Counted from the first letter of the stretch, positions 11,896 to 22,531 are shown. The stretch: DNA of 64,000 nt from Typhlomys cinereus (GCA_023101885.1 JALPQD010000102.1:5302227-5366226), one strand, 5' to 3'. Made by a program: numbers and translations. The notes: generated by a model not told the origin, from the sequence alone.

Positions 11896-12150
11896 CACCA
11901 AGATCCTTGGAAGCAAGGGATTGACAGCCACAGTAATGTTCCTATGCTTAAGGGGAACACAGGAAAGGGTTCAGGGAAATGCAACTCGGTCCTTGTAAGT
12001 CATCAGAGAGGAGGACCCAGAGGAGTCTGGCAGGCACATTAAAGGATTCTCCAGGGATTGGGGGGGGGGGAGGCACTGGGGGATGGGGAGGGAGAAGTGA
12101 AAGGAGGGGGAACAGGGGGAACGGGGGGAGGAGGAGCGGAAATAATAATA
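11896..12150 (+). mobile_element. Short L1 3'-UTR insertion nested in the outer L1
   Basis: About 255 bp matching only the end of the L1 3' UTR: it begins at CACCAAGATCCTTGGAAGC (compare 18396), passes through the G-rich tract and ends in AATAATAATA plus A. It is flanked by perfect 17-bp direct repeats AAAAAATGGGCCTTGGA at 11879-11895 and 12151-12167, and that sequence belongs to the outer L1 ORF2. It is a severely 5'-truncated L1 inserted by target-primed reverse transcription. Confidence 0.93.
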
Positions 12151-12430
12151 AAAAAATGGGCCTTGGAAACTTTACAAGGACAAAATTACAATGTCTAACA
12201 AATATCTTTAAAAATGCTCCATATCCTTAGCCATTAGGGAAATGCAAATCAAAACCTCCGTGATATATCATCTCACCCTGGTCAGGATGGCAAAAATTCA
12301 CAATATGAACAACATCAAATGCTGGAGAAGATGTGGAGAGAGGGGAACTCTCCTACATTGCTGGTAGGAATGAAGGTTCATACAACCACTCTGGCGAGCC
12401 GTCTGGCGATTCTTAAAGAAGTTAAAGATT
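12151..12430 (+). mobile_element. Outer L1, segment 2
   Basis: ORF2 homology resumes here (GTCTAACAAATATC, then the region matching 17089-17350) and stops at 12430 where the complete L1 begins. The last 16 bases, 12415-12430, are the target-site duplication repeated at 18806-18821. Confidence 0.9.
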
Positions 12431-12739
12431 GGCCCGAGTGGACCCAGCTCCTCCCACCATCCATCCGGAGCCGAGCATACAGAGCCTGCGAGGAGGAGAA
12501 GGCACCCTCTCTGCGCCCGGCCCGCCCTCGGGTGGCCCGGGTTTAAATAGCGCCCCACCGACACCCCATATCCACTTCCCCTCCACTCCGCCGCCCGGGA
12601 AGCGCGCGGTCCAGATGGGCCTCACCGCGCCGAGACCCAGGTAAGCTCGGTCCCTACCCGCCCCCAGAGCCCCAGGCCAAATAATTCAGTTTAGTGAAAA
12701 ACACACAGAAATTAGAAGATCTTAAGAGTTAAAACGACA
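12431..12739 (+). promoter_or_regulatory. L1 5' UTR / internal promoter region
   Basis: A 309-bp leader, strikingly GC- and CpG-rich against its surroundings, especially 12431-12670. L1 5' UTRs act as internal RNA polymerase II promoters. A TATA-like GTTTAAATAG lies at about 12541-12550. A consensus splice-donor-like CCCAG/GTAAGC lies at 12640/12641. Whether this is the whole 5' UTR or a truncated monomer cannot be decided from one copy. Confidence 0.75.
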
Positions 12740-13804
12740 ATGCCAAAGTCTAAGTGCAAATCCATGAGAAGCAACACTCAAGTAAACAAATCTCCCACTG
12801 AAGGAATTAATCCCATAATGTTAGACTCCAACCAGAACAAACCCATGGAAAATGGCCAAGAAAGCCTGACCCAGGATAACGACCTTCAAAATATGATCAT
12901 TACCATGTTCAATACTATGAAAGAGGAAATCAGGGAAGCATTAAATAATCGAATCAATCGCTTTGAGGAGGAACACAACAGACACATGGAGGAGTTGAGA
13001 AAAACAGTGCAAGAATCAAAAACTGGCATAGAGTAGTTAAAGCAGACTCAAGCAGAGTTTAAAACTGAGCTAAAAGACAAGTTATCTTCAACCCAGAACT
13101 CCATAGAAAGTCTTACCAGCAGAACTAACGAAGCAGAAAACAGAATTTCAGATCTTGAAGATAAAGTGGGAGTATTAACCAGGTCAATGGAAGAGATTGT
13201 TAAAGCTAAAAAGATGCTTGAGAGAAATATCCAGGAGATATGGGAAACTCTGAAGAAGCCCAACATGCATATTCATGGAATACCAGAGCAAGAATCTCAA
13301 AATACCACCCCTGAGGAAATTTTTCAAATGATCATAAAGGAAAACTTTCCTCATCTAAAAAAAGAGGGGCCCATCCATATACAAGAGGCATTCCGCAACC
13401 CAAATAGATATGACCAAAACAGAAGCTCGCCACGGCAAATAATAGTCAAAACACTCCACATTCAAGATAAAGAACTGGTGCTGAGAGCTTCAAGGGAGAA
13501 AAAACAAGTCACTTTTAAAGGTAAACCTATTAAAATAACAAATGACTTCTCAGTCGAAACAGTAAAAGCAAGAAGAGCTTGGAGAGACATACTTCAAGTA
13601 TTGAATGAGCAAAAATGTCAACCTAGGCTGATTTACCCTGCAAAACTATCAGTCATGATCCAGGGAGAAAGAAAAATCTTCCAGCACAAAGACAACTTGA
13701 AGGGATACATGTCCACCAAACCAGGCCTTCAAAAAATGCTAGAAATGATACTCAAGCGTGAAGAAAAAAACAGGCATATCCAGGAGAGCAGAAGGCAAGT
13801 ATAA
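12740..13804 (+). pseudogene. L1 ORF1 (RNA-binding chaperone), one internal stop
   Basis: ORF1 protein trimerises, binds L1 RNA and acts as a nucleic-acid chaperone in the L1 ribonucleoprotein. The frame spans 355 codons including the stop, normal for rodent L1. A TAG at 13034-13036 (codon 99) interrupts it, and the same frame stays open afterwards to 13804. The N-terminal half is charged and helical, as expected for the coiled coil. The C-terminal half from about 13166 carries the RRM-like and C-terminal domains, with conserved blocks RSSPRQIIVK, REKKQVTFKG and YPAKLS. Translation from an internal ATG at 13166 would give only the C-terminal 212 residues without most of the coiled coil. Confidence 0.95.
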
Positions 13805-13854
13805 CACCATTAAAAGCGAAGCAATATACTTATAAAAACTACTAAACATAATAA

Positions 13855-14901
13855 ATGTCTGGAATCAAAAATAGTTTCTCCATTATAACACAAAATGTTA
13901 ATGGAATTAACTCACCAATCAAGAGACACAGATTACAAACTTGGATTGAAAATCACAATCCATCAATCTGCTGCCTGCAGGAAACCCATCTCAGCACAAA
14001 AGATAGGCACGCTCTAAAAATAAAAGGCTGGTCAAGAATTCTACAAGCTAATGGAAGCAGAAAACAGGCAGGGGTAGCCATTATGCTATCAGACAAAGTG
14101 GACTTCAAACCAAAGAAAATTATAAGAGACACGGATGGATACTACCTTTTAGTCACAGGTACAAGTCACCAGGAAGACTTCACAATACTGAACATATATG
14201 CACCCAATACGGGCCCCTCCACATTCATTAAGAAAACCCTACAGCGTCTAAAGCAAGATATCAACCCCCAAACGATAATTCTTGGGGACTTCAACACCGC
14301 CCTCTCAACATGGGATAGATCAACAGGTCAAAAGCTTAATAGAGACACTTTGGACCTTAATCGAACCCTTAAAGAAATGGACCTTACAAATCTCTATCGA
14401 ACTTTTCACCCACGCACCAAAGAATACACATTTTTCTCAGCAGCACACGGAACTTTCTCCAAAATAGATCACATACTGGGCCACAAAACGAATCTACACA
14501 TATACAAAAAAGTTGAAATTCTAACCTGTGCCCTGTCAGACTACCATGGCCTAAAGCTGGACATCCACAACACAACAAACAAGAGAAAATACACTAACTC
14601 CTGGAAACTTAACAATATGATGCTGAATGAGAACTGGATTCAGGAAGAAATTAAAAAGGAAATTCAAGATTTCCTGAAAGTGAATGATAATGAAAATACA
14701 ACTTACCAAAATCTCTGGGACCCAATGAAAGCTGTTCTAAGAGGTAAGTTCATAGCTCTTAATGCCTACATCAAAAAAATGAAAACATCAGAAATAAACA
14801 ACTTAACAATGCAGCTTAAAGCTTTAGAGAAACTTGAGCAATCTGATCCCAAAAGTAGTAGAAGAGAGGAGATTAGCAAAATAAGGGGAGAAATAATCTG
14901 A
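13855..14901 (+). pseudogene. L1 ORF2, endonuclease part (frameshifted)
   Basis: The first 348 codons of ORF2 form the apurinic/apyrimidinic-type endonuclease that nicks the target at A/T-rich sites. Catalytic residues in the standard numbering are present: N14 (TQNVNG), E43 (LQETH), D145 and N147 (LGDFN), D205 (KIDHILG) and S228. However, residue 230 is Tyr (SDYHG) where L1 endonucleases have the catalytic His; codon 230 at 14542-14544 reads TAC. The frame ends in TGA at 14899-14901, while homology continues in another frame from about 14897, so a frameshift lies near 14894-14899. The 50-bp gap after ORF1 is typical of the bicistronic L1. Confidence 0.95.
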
Positions 14902-17680
14902 ATTCGAGATTAAGAAAATGATACAAAAAATCAACCAGTCAAAAAGCTGGTTCTTTGAAAGAATCAATAAGATTGATACACCCCTAGCTAAATTAACCAA
15001 AAGGAGGAGAGAGAAAACCCAAATTAACAAAATTAGAAATGAACATGGAGTTATCACTACTGATATCCAAGAAATCCAGAGAATTATTACATCATATTTC
15101 AAAAACTTATACTCTGTGAAGTTTGAAAACACAAAAGAGATGGATGACTTTCTAAGTAAACACAACTTACCTGAATTGAATCAGAAAGTTGTGAATTATT
15201 TAAATAGTCCTATAACATATAAGGAAATTGAAGAAGTAATCTCAAATCTTCCCAACAAAAAATGTCCTGGACCAGATGGATTCAGTACAGAGTTCTACCA
15301 GACATTTAAGGAGTTAATAACACCAATACTCCTTAAACTGTTCCATCAAATAGCAAAGGAAGGAACACTACCAAATTCCTTCTATGAAGCTAATATCATC
15401 TTAATCCCAAAACCTAATAAAGATTCACTTAAAAAAGAAAACTATAGGCCGATCTCCCTGATGAACACAGACGCAAAGATTCTCAACAAAGTCTTAGCAA
15501 ATCGGATTCAAAAACATATTAAAAAGATCATTCACGGGAACCAAGTAGGCTTCATCCCCGGCACACAAGGTTGGTTCAACATACGCAAATCAATAAATGT
15601 AATTCATCATGTAAACCAGTCCAAAGACCAAGACCACATGATACTCTTGATAGATGCAGAAAAAGCTTTTGACAAGATCCAACAGCCTTTTATGATCAAA
15701 ACGCTGGAGACAGTAGGAATGGAAGGAACCTTTATCAATATAATAAAAGCTGTATACAACAAGCCCACAGCAAGGATTATGCTCAATGGGGAACAATTGG
15801 AAGCATTCCCACTTCAATCAGGAACTAGACAAGGCTGTCCACTCTCACCACTTCTATTCAATAGTGTACTTGAAGTCTTAGCTGAAGCCATAAGACAAGA
15901 AAGGGACATAAGAGGGATTCAAATCGGCAAGGAAGAAGTCAAGCTATCCCTATTTGCAGATGACATGATCTTATACCTGAGTGATCCCAAAAACTCCACC
16001 AGGAAGCTCCTGGAACTAATTGAGAAGTTCAGCAGGGTGGCAGGATACAAAATAAATGTGCAAAAATCAGAGGCCTTCCTATATGCCCAGAATGAAAGAA
16101 GTGAAAAAGCCTTGAGAGAAACAATACCATTTACTACAGCCCCTAAAAAAATGAAATACCTTGGTATAAACCTAACTAAGGAGGTAAAAGACCTTTACAA
16201 TGAAAACTTTAAAACCCTAAAGAAAGAAATTGCAGAAGACACCAGAAGGTGGAAAGACCTCCCTTGTTCCTGGATTGACAGAATCAACATTGTAAAAATG
16301 ACCATCCTACCAAAGGCAATATACAGATTCAATGCTATACCAATCAAAATCCCAAAGCAATTCTTCAAAGAAGTTGACCAAATAATCTCAAAGTTCATAT
16401 GGAGACAGAAAAGACCCAGGATAGCAAAAACAATCCTGAGTAACAAAAACACAGCTGGAGGTATTACCATACCAAACCTAAGTCTATACTACAAATCCAT
16501 AGTTATAAAGACAGCCTGGTACTGGCTCCAAAATAGACACACAGATCAATGGATAAGGATTGAAGACCCAGATATAAGCCCACAAAGTTACAGCCATTTG
16601 GTCTTTGACAAAGGGGCCCAAAGAATCCAATGGAAAAAGAACAGCATCTTCAACAAATGGTGCTGGCAAAACTGGATATCCACATGCAGAAGATTAAAAC
16701 TGGACCCGTACTTGTCACCATGTACAAGACTTAATTCCAAATGGATCAAGGACCTTGATATCAGGCCAGAGACTTTAAAAACCATAGTTGAAAGGATAGG
16801 GAACTCCCTCGAGCTGATTGGGCTAGGCCAACACTTCCTAAACAGACATCCAATGGCACAATCACTGCTACCAACTCTCAACAGTTGGGATCTTGTGAAA
16901 TTAAAGAGCTTCTGTTCAGATAAAGAGATTGTCACACGAGCTCAAAGGCAACCCACAGAATGGGAGAAAATCTTCACTAACCACATATCTGACAGAGCTC
17001 TACTGTCCAGAGTGCACAAAGAACTTAGAAAATTAAACTCCAAGGAAAACACTGGCCCAATTAAAAAATGGGCCCTGGAACTTCAAAGAAACTTTACCAG
17101 GGATGAAATTAAAATGTCTAACAATTATCTTAAAAAATGCTCCACTTCCTTCGCCATCAGGGAAATGCAAATCAAAACTTCCCTGAGATATCATCTCACC
17201 CCGGTCAGGATGGCAAAAATCCACAATACAAACAACGACAAATGCTGGAGAGGATGTGGAGAGAGGGGAACTCTCCTACATTGTTGGTGGGAATGCAGGC
17301 TCATACAGCCACTCTGGCGAGCCGTCTGGAGATTCTTAAAGAAATTAAAGATCGAAATGCCATATGACCCTGCTATCCCACTTTTGGGAATAACCCCCCA
17401 TGCAGCAGAGGTTCGCCTCGATAGCACAAGCTCGACCATGTTCATAGCAGCACTGTTTACAATAGCAAAGTCATGGAATCAAACTAAATGTCCAACAGTT
17501 GACGAGTGGATAAGGAAACTGTGGTACATCTATACAATGGAGTACTACTCAGCCATCAAAAATGATGAATTACTGGAATTTGCTGGGAAATGGATGTCAT
17601 TAGAAAGAATTATATTAAGTGAAGTATCCCAAACCCAGAAAATTAAGCGCCGTATGTACTCCCTAATAGGTGGCTCCTAG
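14897..17680 (+). pseudogene. L1 ORF2, reverse transcriptase and Cys-rich part
   Basis: From the first ATG at 14918 this frame gives 920 residues. Together with the endonuclease part it makes about 1,270 residues, the usual L1 ORF2 length. Reverse transcriptase motifs are visible: [11 protein letters not shown], the [11 protein letters not shown] region, [14 protein letters not shown], and the catalytic FADD at residues 346-349 (nucleotides 15953-15964). The C-terminal Cys-rich motif (CWRGCGERG, then LHCWWEC) begins near residue 776. It is open throughout, so this half is undamaged apart from losing its natural upstream frame. No independent ribosome entry is evident. Confidence 0.95.
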
Positions 17681-18695
17681 TACCAAACCCACCCACCCCA
17701 CCTAGAGACAGTAATTGCAAGGATTGTGAACAGGAGGGATGGGGTAGGACAGCCACACCAGAAACAAGGAGAGAAGGGACCATGTTACAGCAGAGAAAAT
17801 AGGCCTCCATCAAGGACTCAAATAAGTAATGAGACATCTGATTAAGTTCACAGACTTTTGTTCCTGATCATTTACTATCATTTACTACTGAGGGCGTATG
17901 ATCTCACCAGAAGAGGAGGGCATATAGTCTGGCAGATAAAAAGTAACCGTTGTGCAAATTGGTGATAGACCCCTCCCTCACTGTGGTTTCCCACTTTTAT
18001 TACATCTACCTTTGAATGTGCTCTTATAACAAGACTCTAGTTTAACAGCTTTTTGTCTCTGGCCGGGGGTAACATACAATGCCCACCAGGATGGAGTGAA
18101 GGGCATTGCAGGAGTAGCAAGACTGCAAAAGAAAACCAACAAACCACAATCCAGAACTTCAGAGACTCTATATCAACCACCTAGAACTAGGCCAGCTTAA
18201 TCTCTCCCCATCCTGAAGCTCAGGGAAATTTGCGGAAGAGGGGGCGGTAAGAGTGTAAGAGCCAAAGGATGGGAGGAGCAATGATATGTAAGTTACTCCA
18301 TACAAGTTAGGGCTGAAGCAATCATAATTGGACTTTACATGCCCTGTGCATTGTCCAACACACTATTGACCCCACCAAGTCTAGCATCTGCTAATGGCAC
18401 CAAGATCTTTGGAGGCAAGGTATTGGCAGCCACAGCAGTGTTCCTATACCTAAGGGGAACACGGGAAAGGGTTCAGGGAAATGCCACTGGGTCCTTGTAC
18501 GTCATCGGAGAGGAGGGCCCAGAGGAAAATCAGGCATGCACAAGAAAGGACTCTCTGGGAATTGGGGTGGGAGGCACTGGGGGATGGGAAGGGAGGAGGG
18601 TGGGGAGGAGGAGCAAGAGGTACGGGGGGAGGAGGAGGGAGGGAGGGAACTGGTGTACCTATTAAGTTTATATGAGCTGAAATAATAATAAAAAA
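17681..18695 (+). other. L1 3' UTR with G-rich purine tract
   Basis: About 1 kb of non-coding sequence shared with the outer L1 (19137-20197) and, reversed, with 20645-21218 and 52003-52578. Near the end is a purine tract at about 18540-18655 with many GGG runs, a conserved feature of mammalian L1 3' UTRs with G-quadruplex potential. The core ends with TATATGAGCTG and AATAATAATAAAAAA. Confidence 0.9.
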
Positions 18696-18805
18696 TGTAT
18701 TAATAAAAAAAAGAAATAAATCCCTTGTAAAAAAAATAAATAAATAGAAATACATGAATATTTGAAAATAATCAAAAGAAATAAAAAAATCTTCCTTACA
18801 AAAAA
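18696..18805 (+). other. Extra sequence between L1 3' end and target duplication
   Basis: After the normal L1 end (AATAATAATA plus A) come about 105 bp absent from the other L1 3' ends in this window. They include GAAATAAATCCCTTG and GAAATACATGAATATTTG with several AATAAA signals, then an A-run at 18801-18808 and the target duplication. Position inside the duplication and a second A-tail fit a 3' transduction. Confidence 0.7.
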
Positions 18806-20197
18806 AAAGAAGTTAAAGATTAAAATACCATGACCTAGCTATTCCACTTTTGATAACCTCCCATACAGCAAAAATTCACCTCAATAGCACAAGCATGACC
18901 ATGTTCATAGCAGCACTGTTTACAATAGCAAAGTCATGGAATCAACCCAAATGTCCAATAATTGACGAATGGATAAGGAAAATGTGGTACATTTATACAA
19001 TGGAATACTACTCATCCATCAAATGATGAATTAATGCAATTTGCTGGGAAATGGATAGAATTAGAAACAATTATATTGAGTGAAGTATCCCAGACATGGA
19101 AAATTAAGCACCGTATGTATTCCCTAATAGGTGGATCCTAGTACCAAACCCACTTAGAGACACACTCAAAGATAAATCCCTGTAATACCTACAGTAATTG
19201 CAAAGATTATAAACAGGAGAGAAGGGGAAGGAGAGCCCTGCCAGAAACAAGGAGAGAGGGGATCATGTTACAGCAGAGATAATAGGTCACCATCAAGGAC
19301 TGCAAGTAAGTAATGAGACATCTGGTTAAGCTCACAGACTGTCCTTCCTGATTGCTTGCAACTGATGGGGTATGATCTTACCAGAAAGGGAGGGCATAGA
19401 GTCTGGCAGATAGAAGGTAACCATTTTGCAATGGTAGACTGACCCAACCCTCACCATAGTCTCCTACTCTTCTTCCATCTACCTTTGAATCTGTCCTTGT
19501 AATAAGACTCTATTTTAACAGCTTTTTATCTCTAGCCAGGAGGTGACATCCAATACCCATCAGGATGGAGCCAAGGGCATTGCAGGAGCAGCAAAACTGA
19601 AAAAAATCAACAAACCATAAATCAGAACATCAGAGACTCTATATCAACCACCTAGAATCAGGCCTGCCTAATCTCTCCCCATCCTGAAGCTCAGGAAATT
19701 TGCGGAAGAGGGGGCGGTAAGATAGTAAGAGCACAAGGATGGGAGGAGTCATGATATGCAAGATACTCCACACAAGTTAGGACCGAAGCAATTATAATAG
19801 GACTCTGCATGATCTGCGCAATGACCAACATATCATTGACCCCTCAAAGTCTAGGATGGACTAAAGGCACTAGGATCCTTAGAAGCAAGGAATTAACAGT
19901 CACAATAGTGTTTCTATACTTAAAGGGAACACAAGAAAGAGTTCTAGGAAATGCCACTGAGTCCTTATACCTCATCAGAGAGGAGGACCCAGAGGAAAGT
20001 TTTATATACACATTAATGGATGCTTCAGAGATGGGGGGAGGGGCACTGGAAGAAAGGGAGGGAGGGGGTTAAGGCAGGGGAAAAGTGGGGAGAGAGCAGG
20101 GAAGTCCAGAGAGAGGTGGAGAGAGGAGGGGACGGGTACCTATTACTTTTGTATGAGCGGAAGAATAAATAAAAAATTCAAATAAATAAAAAAAGAA
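18806..20197 (+). mobile_element. Outer L1, segment 3 (ORF2 end and 3' UTR)
   Basis: Beginning with the target duplication (18806-18821), the outer L1 resumes exactly where it stopped at 12430. It encodes the degraded ORF2 C-terminus to the stop region near 19140 (GGTGGATCCTAG), then a full 3' UTR, a G-rich purine tract at about 20028-20140 and an AATAAATAAAAAATTC tail. Confidence 0.93.
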
Positions 20198-20644
20198 AGG
20201 TCTAAAGTGTTCTCTCTCTACATATTATATATATATATATAATATATATATACATATATACACATATAACATCTAAAAATCTGATAAGTTTGTCTACATA
20301 TATATAGAACATCTCAAAATCTGATATGACCTTAAAGTTCTTCCAGCTCAACATTATCATTTTATGGACTAGGAAACTTGGGCTCAGAGAGATGTAACAA
20401 TGCACATGTCTGTACAAGTTGCCGGAAGAGCTGGGAAACTAGACAGTTCACACAAAAGGTATTTGAAAAAGACAATTTAAATGAAAACACAACTTCAAAA
20501 ATAAGTTTATTAAAGAACTATAACAATCAAAATGTGTGGACTTTCAATGGATATCTGAGAACAAAGGAAAAAAATTAAAATACAGACAATTAGAAATGTA
20601 AACATGATTTAATAACTTCGGTTATCAAGAAGTAATTAATTTTT
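20198..20644. other. Unique sequence with (TA)n tract
   Basis: An AT dinucleotide-rich tract lies at about 20218-20270. A short imperfect local duplication around AAATCTGATA is seen at about 20275-20287 and 20314-20326. No gene is visible. The last 19 bases, 20626-20644, are the target duplication of the next L1 fragment. Confidence 0.6.
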
Positions 20645-21218
20645 TTATTTTTTTATTTCCACTCATACAAACTTAACAGGTATACCGGTCCCCCCTCCCT
20701 CCAACCCCCCATCCCCTTGTCCCCCCCACCCTCCCCTTCCCTCCCCATCCCCCAGTGCCTCCCCCTCCCATCCCCAGAGCATCCTTTAATGAGCATGCCA
20801 AACTCTCCTCTGGGTCCTCCTCTCTGATGAGGTGAAAGGACCCAGTGGCATTTCCCAGAACCATTTCCTCTGTTCCCTTTAAGCATAGGAACACTACTGT
20901 GGCTGTCAATCCCTTGCCTTCAAGGATCCTAGTGCCTTTAGCAAACGCTAGACTTTGTGGGGTCAATAGTGTGTTAAACATTGCGCAGGGCATGCAAAGC
21001 CCAATTATGATTGCTTCAGCCCTAACTTGTGTGGAGAATCTTGCATATCATTACTCCTTCCATCCTTGTGCTCTTACAATCTTACTGCTCCCTCTTCCGC
21101 AAATTTCCCTGAGCTTCAGGATGGGGAGAGATTAGCCTGGCCTAGTTCCAGGTGGTTGATATAGAGTCTCTGATGTTCTGGATTATGGTTCGTTGATTTA
21201 TTTTTTTCAGTTTTGCTG
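20645..21218 (-). mobile_element. L1 3'-UTR insertion, antisense
   Basis: The reverse complement of the last roughly 570 bp of the L1 3' UTR, beginning with the T-rich complement of the tail and a C-rich (complement of G-rich) tract at about 20690-20775. Perfect 19-bp direct repeats CAAGAAGTAATTAATTTTT flank it at 20626-20644 and 21219-21237. It is a 5'-truncated L1 insertion with no coding content. Confidence 0.95.
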
Positions 21219-21542
21219 CAAGAAGTAATTAATTTTTATGGGATAAGATTATCTTTGTTACATTTTAAGTTTGAATATAATTTGAAATACACATACTAAA
21301 ATACCTATTGATAAAGTATATTATTAGAATTTACATGAAAATATATAAAACAAGGAATATCTCTAAACAAAATATCTCAGCCAATGGCTCAAGTGCTTTA
21401 AATAATTTCTCTTAACAAAGTATTCTAAGCAAGAGAAATAAAGGTAATATATTTTTAGTATAATTCGACCTCCATTTTTATATTTCATTATGCAAATACT
21501 AATAATATTGTTTTGAAGGCTCTTTTTTAAAATCTGAAAGAA

Positions 21543-21856
21543 CCACGGACGAATTCGCGAACCACCACGGACGCCTCCACCTCCTTCTGCCCTGGGATTC
21601 ACAGGCTCCGCCCTACCAGGACCAGAAGCGCAGGCCGCCCCCGCTTCCGCTTGGCGTCTATACGTGGGATCTGGGATCCGAACTCAGGACCTTCCGCCTG
21701 CAAGGCAGAGGCTTAACCCCTGAGCCACCTCTCCAGCGGTTCGCGAATTCGTCCGTGGTTCTACACATACACAGACGCACACACACAGACACACGCGCGC
21801 GCACATACACACGCATATGCACACAGTCGAATAAATAATAATAAAAAAATTTAAAA
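21543..21856 (+). mobile_element. Rearranged young SINE with 5' inversion (twin-priming structure)
   Basis: The left part (21543-21737) is the antisense of the young B2-like SINE from an internal point out to its 5' end (CTCTCCAGC). The right part (21738-21856) is the sense 3' end with a CA-rich stretch and an A-rich tail. The two parts overlap by 23 bp of consensus, producing perfect inverted arms at 21541-21563 and 21738-21760. The whole is flanked by 14-bp direct repeats AAAATCTGAAAGAA at 21529-21542 and 21857-21870, so it arrived as one insertion. Confidence 0.93.
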
Positions 21857-21883
21857 AAAATCTGAAAGAAAGTATTTCATTTA

Positions 21884-22440
21884 TGTTACTGCAAAGCTTA
21901 GCCCATTGTCAACCAGTATCTTCTCCATCAACAAAATATTCCACTTTAGCATTTCAGAATCCAAATGTCAAGAGAGAGAGAAGAGAGAAAGAAGTCAACT
22001 GGCAGGAACTGAAAAGTAAAAACTGTTGTCACAGGTATTCTAAAAACTGCATTTTTTTAAATACCCACACAAATCTTTAAAAAGCTCTATTTTGTGAGAG
22101 AAGCCCAAACATATACAGGAGAAAAACTTTAGAGGATGATTTTATCATACACCCTATCAAGTTTCCCTGCTCATTCAACAGTCTGCTATGTGTTAGGTTT
22201 TGGCTACAATCCAAGTCCTTTCCCTGTGTTCTGCATCCCTGCCTTTTTTATCATATCCTTAGCCCACAGAGTCAATGCCTAGCTGCAGCCTGGGGCTGGC
22301 ACTGCAAGGGCCAAAAGTATGGAGTATATTATTTTAAAGCAGGGTGGGCATTTACCCTCCAAAGAACACAATAGAGGTTTCCTAACCAGAAAAGGATGTG
22401 AGCCTAGTAAAGTAAAATCATTGTAATTTCAATACACGAA
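21884..22440. other. Unassigned sequence
   Basis: No recognisable gene or repeat; a purine-rich stretch (AGAGAGAGAAGAGAG) lies at about 21970-21990. Confidence 0.45.
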
Positions 22441-22454
22441 GTGCAAATCTACAA

Positions 22455-22497
22455 TACACACATAACACACACATAGACATACATACACACACACATA

Positions 22498-22530
<33 letters not shown>
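22455..22530. repeat. (CA)n microsatellite, compound
   Basis: An ACACACATAGACATACATACAC-like degenerate stretch leads into a pure CA tract at about 22500-22530. Confidence 0.9.

Positions 22531-22531
<1 letters not shown>

Larger units (their letters stand above)
12431..18805 (+). mobile_element. L1: Nearly complete L1 retrotransposon (6.4 kb)
   Basis: A non-LTR retrotransposon with a CpG-rich 5' leader (12431-12739), ORF1 (12740-13804), a 50-bp spacer, ORF2 (13855-17680) and a roughly 1-kb 3' UTR with a G-rich purine tract and A-rich tail. Perfect 16-bp target duplications AAAGAAGTTAAAGATT flank it at 12415-12430 and 18806-18821. They lie inside an older L1, which is cleanly split. Perfect duplications and long open frames indicate a fairly recent insertion. 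It is not active as read: ORF1 has a stop, ORF2 has an endonuclease substitution and a frameshift. Confidence 0.97.

Noticed and set aside
14918..17680. 920-residue open frame as a host gene
   Set aside because: The reverse transcriptase motifs (FADD), the Cys-rich end, the matching old copy beside it and the flanking target duplications show it is L1 ORF2.
18450..18755. Pro-rich or Gly-rich frames in the G-rich tract (also 20653-20993)
   Set aside because: They are products of the L1 3' UTR purine tract and its complement.
22455..22530. CRISPR-like spaced repeats
   Set aside because: The periodicity is that of a degenerate CA microsatellite; there are no unique spacers, and the genome is mammalian.
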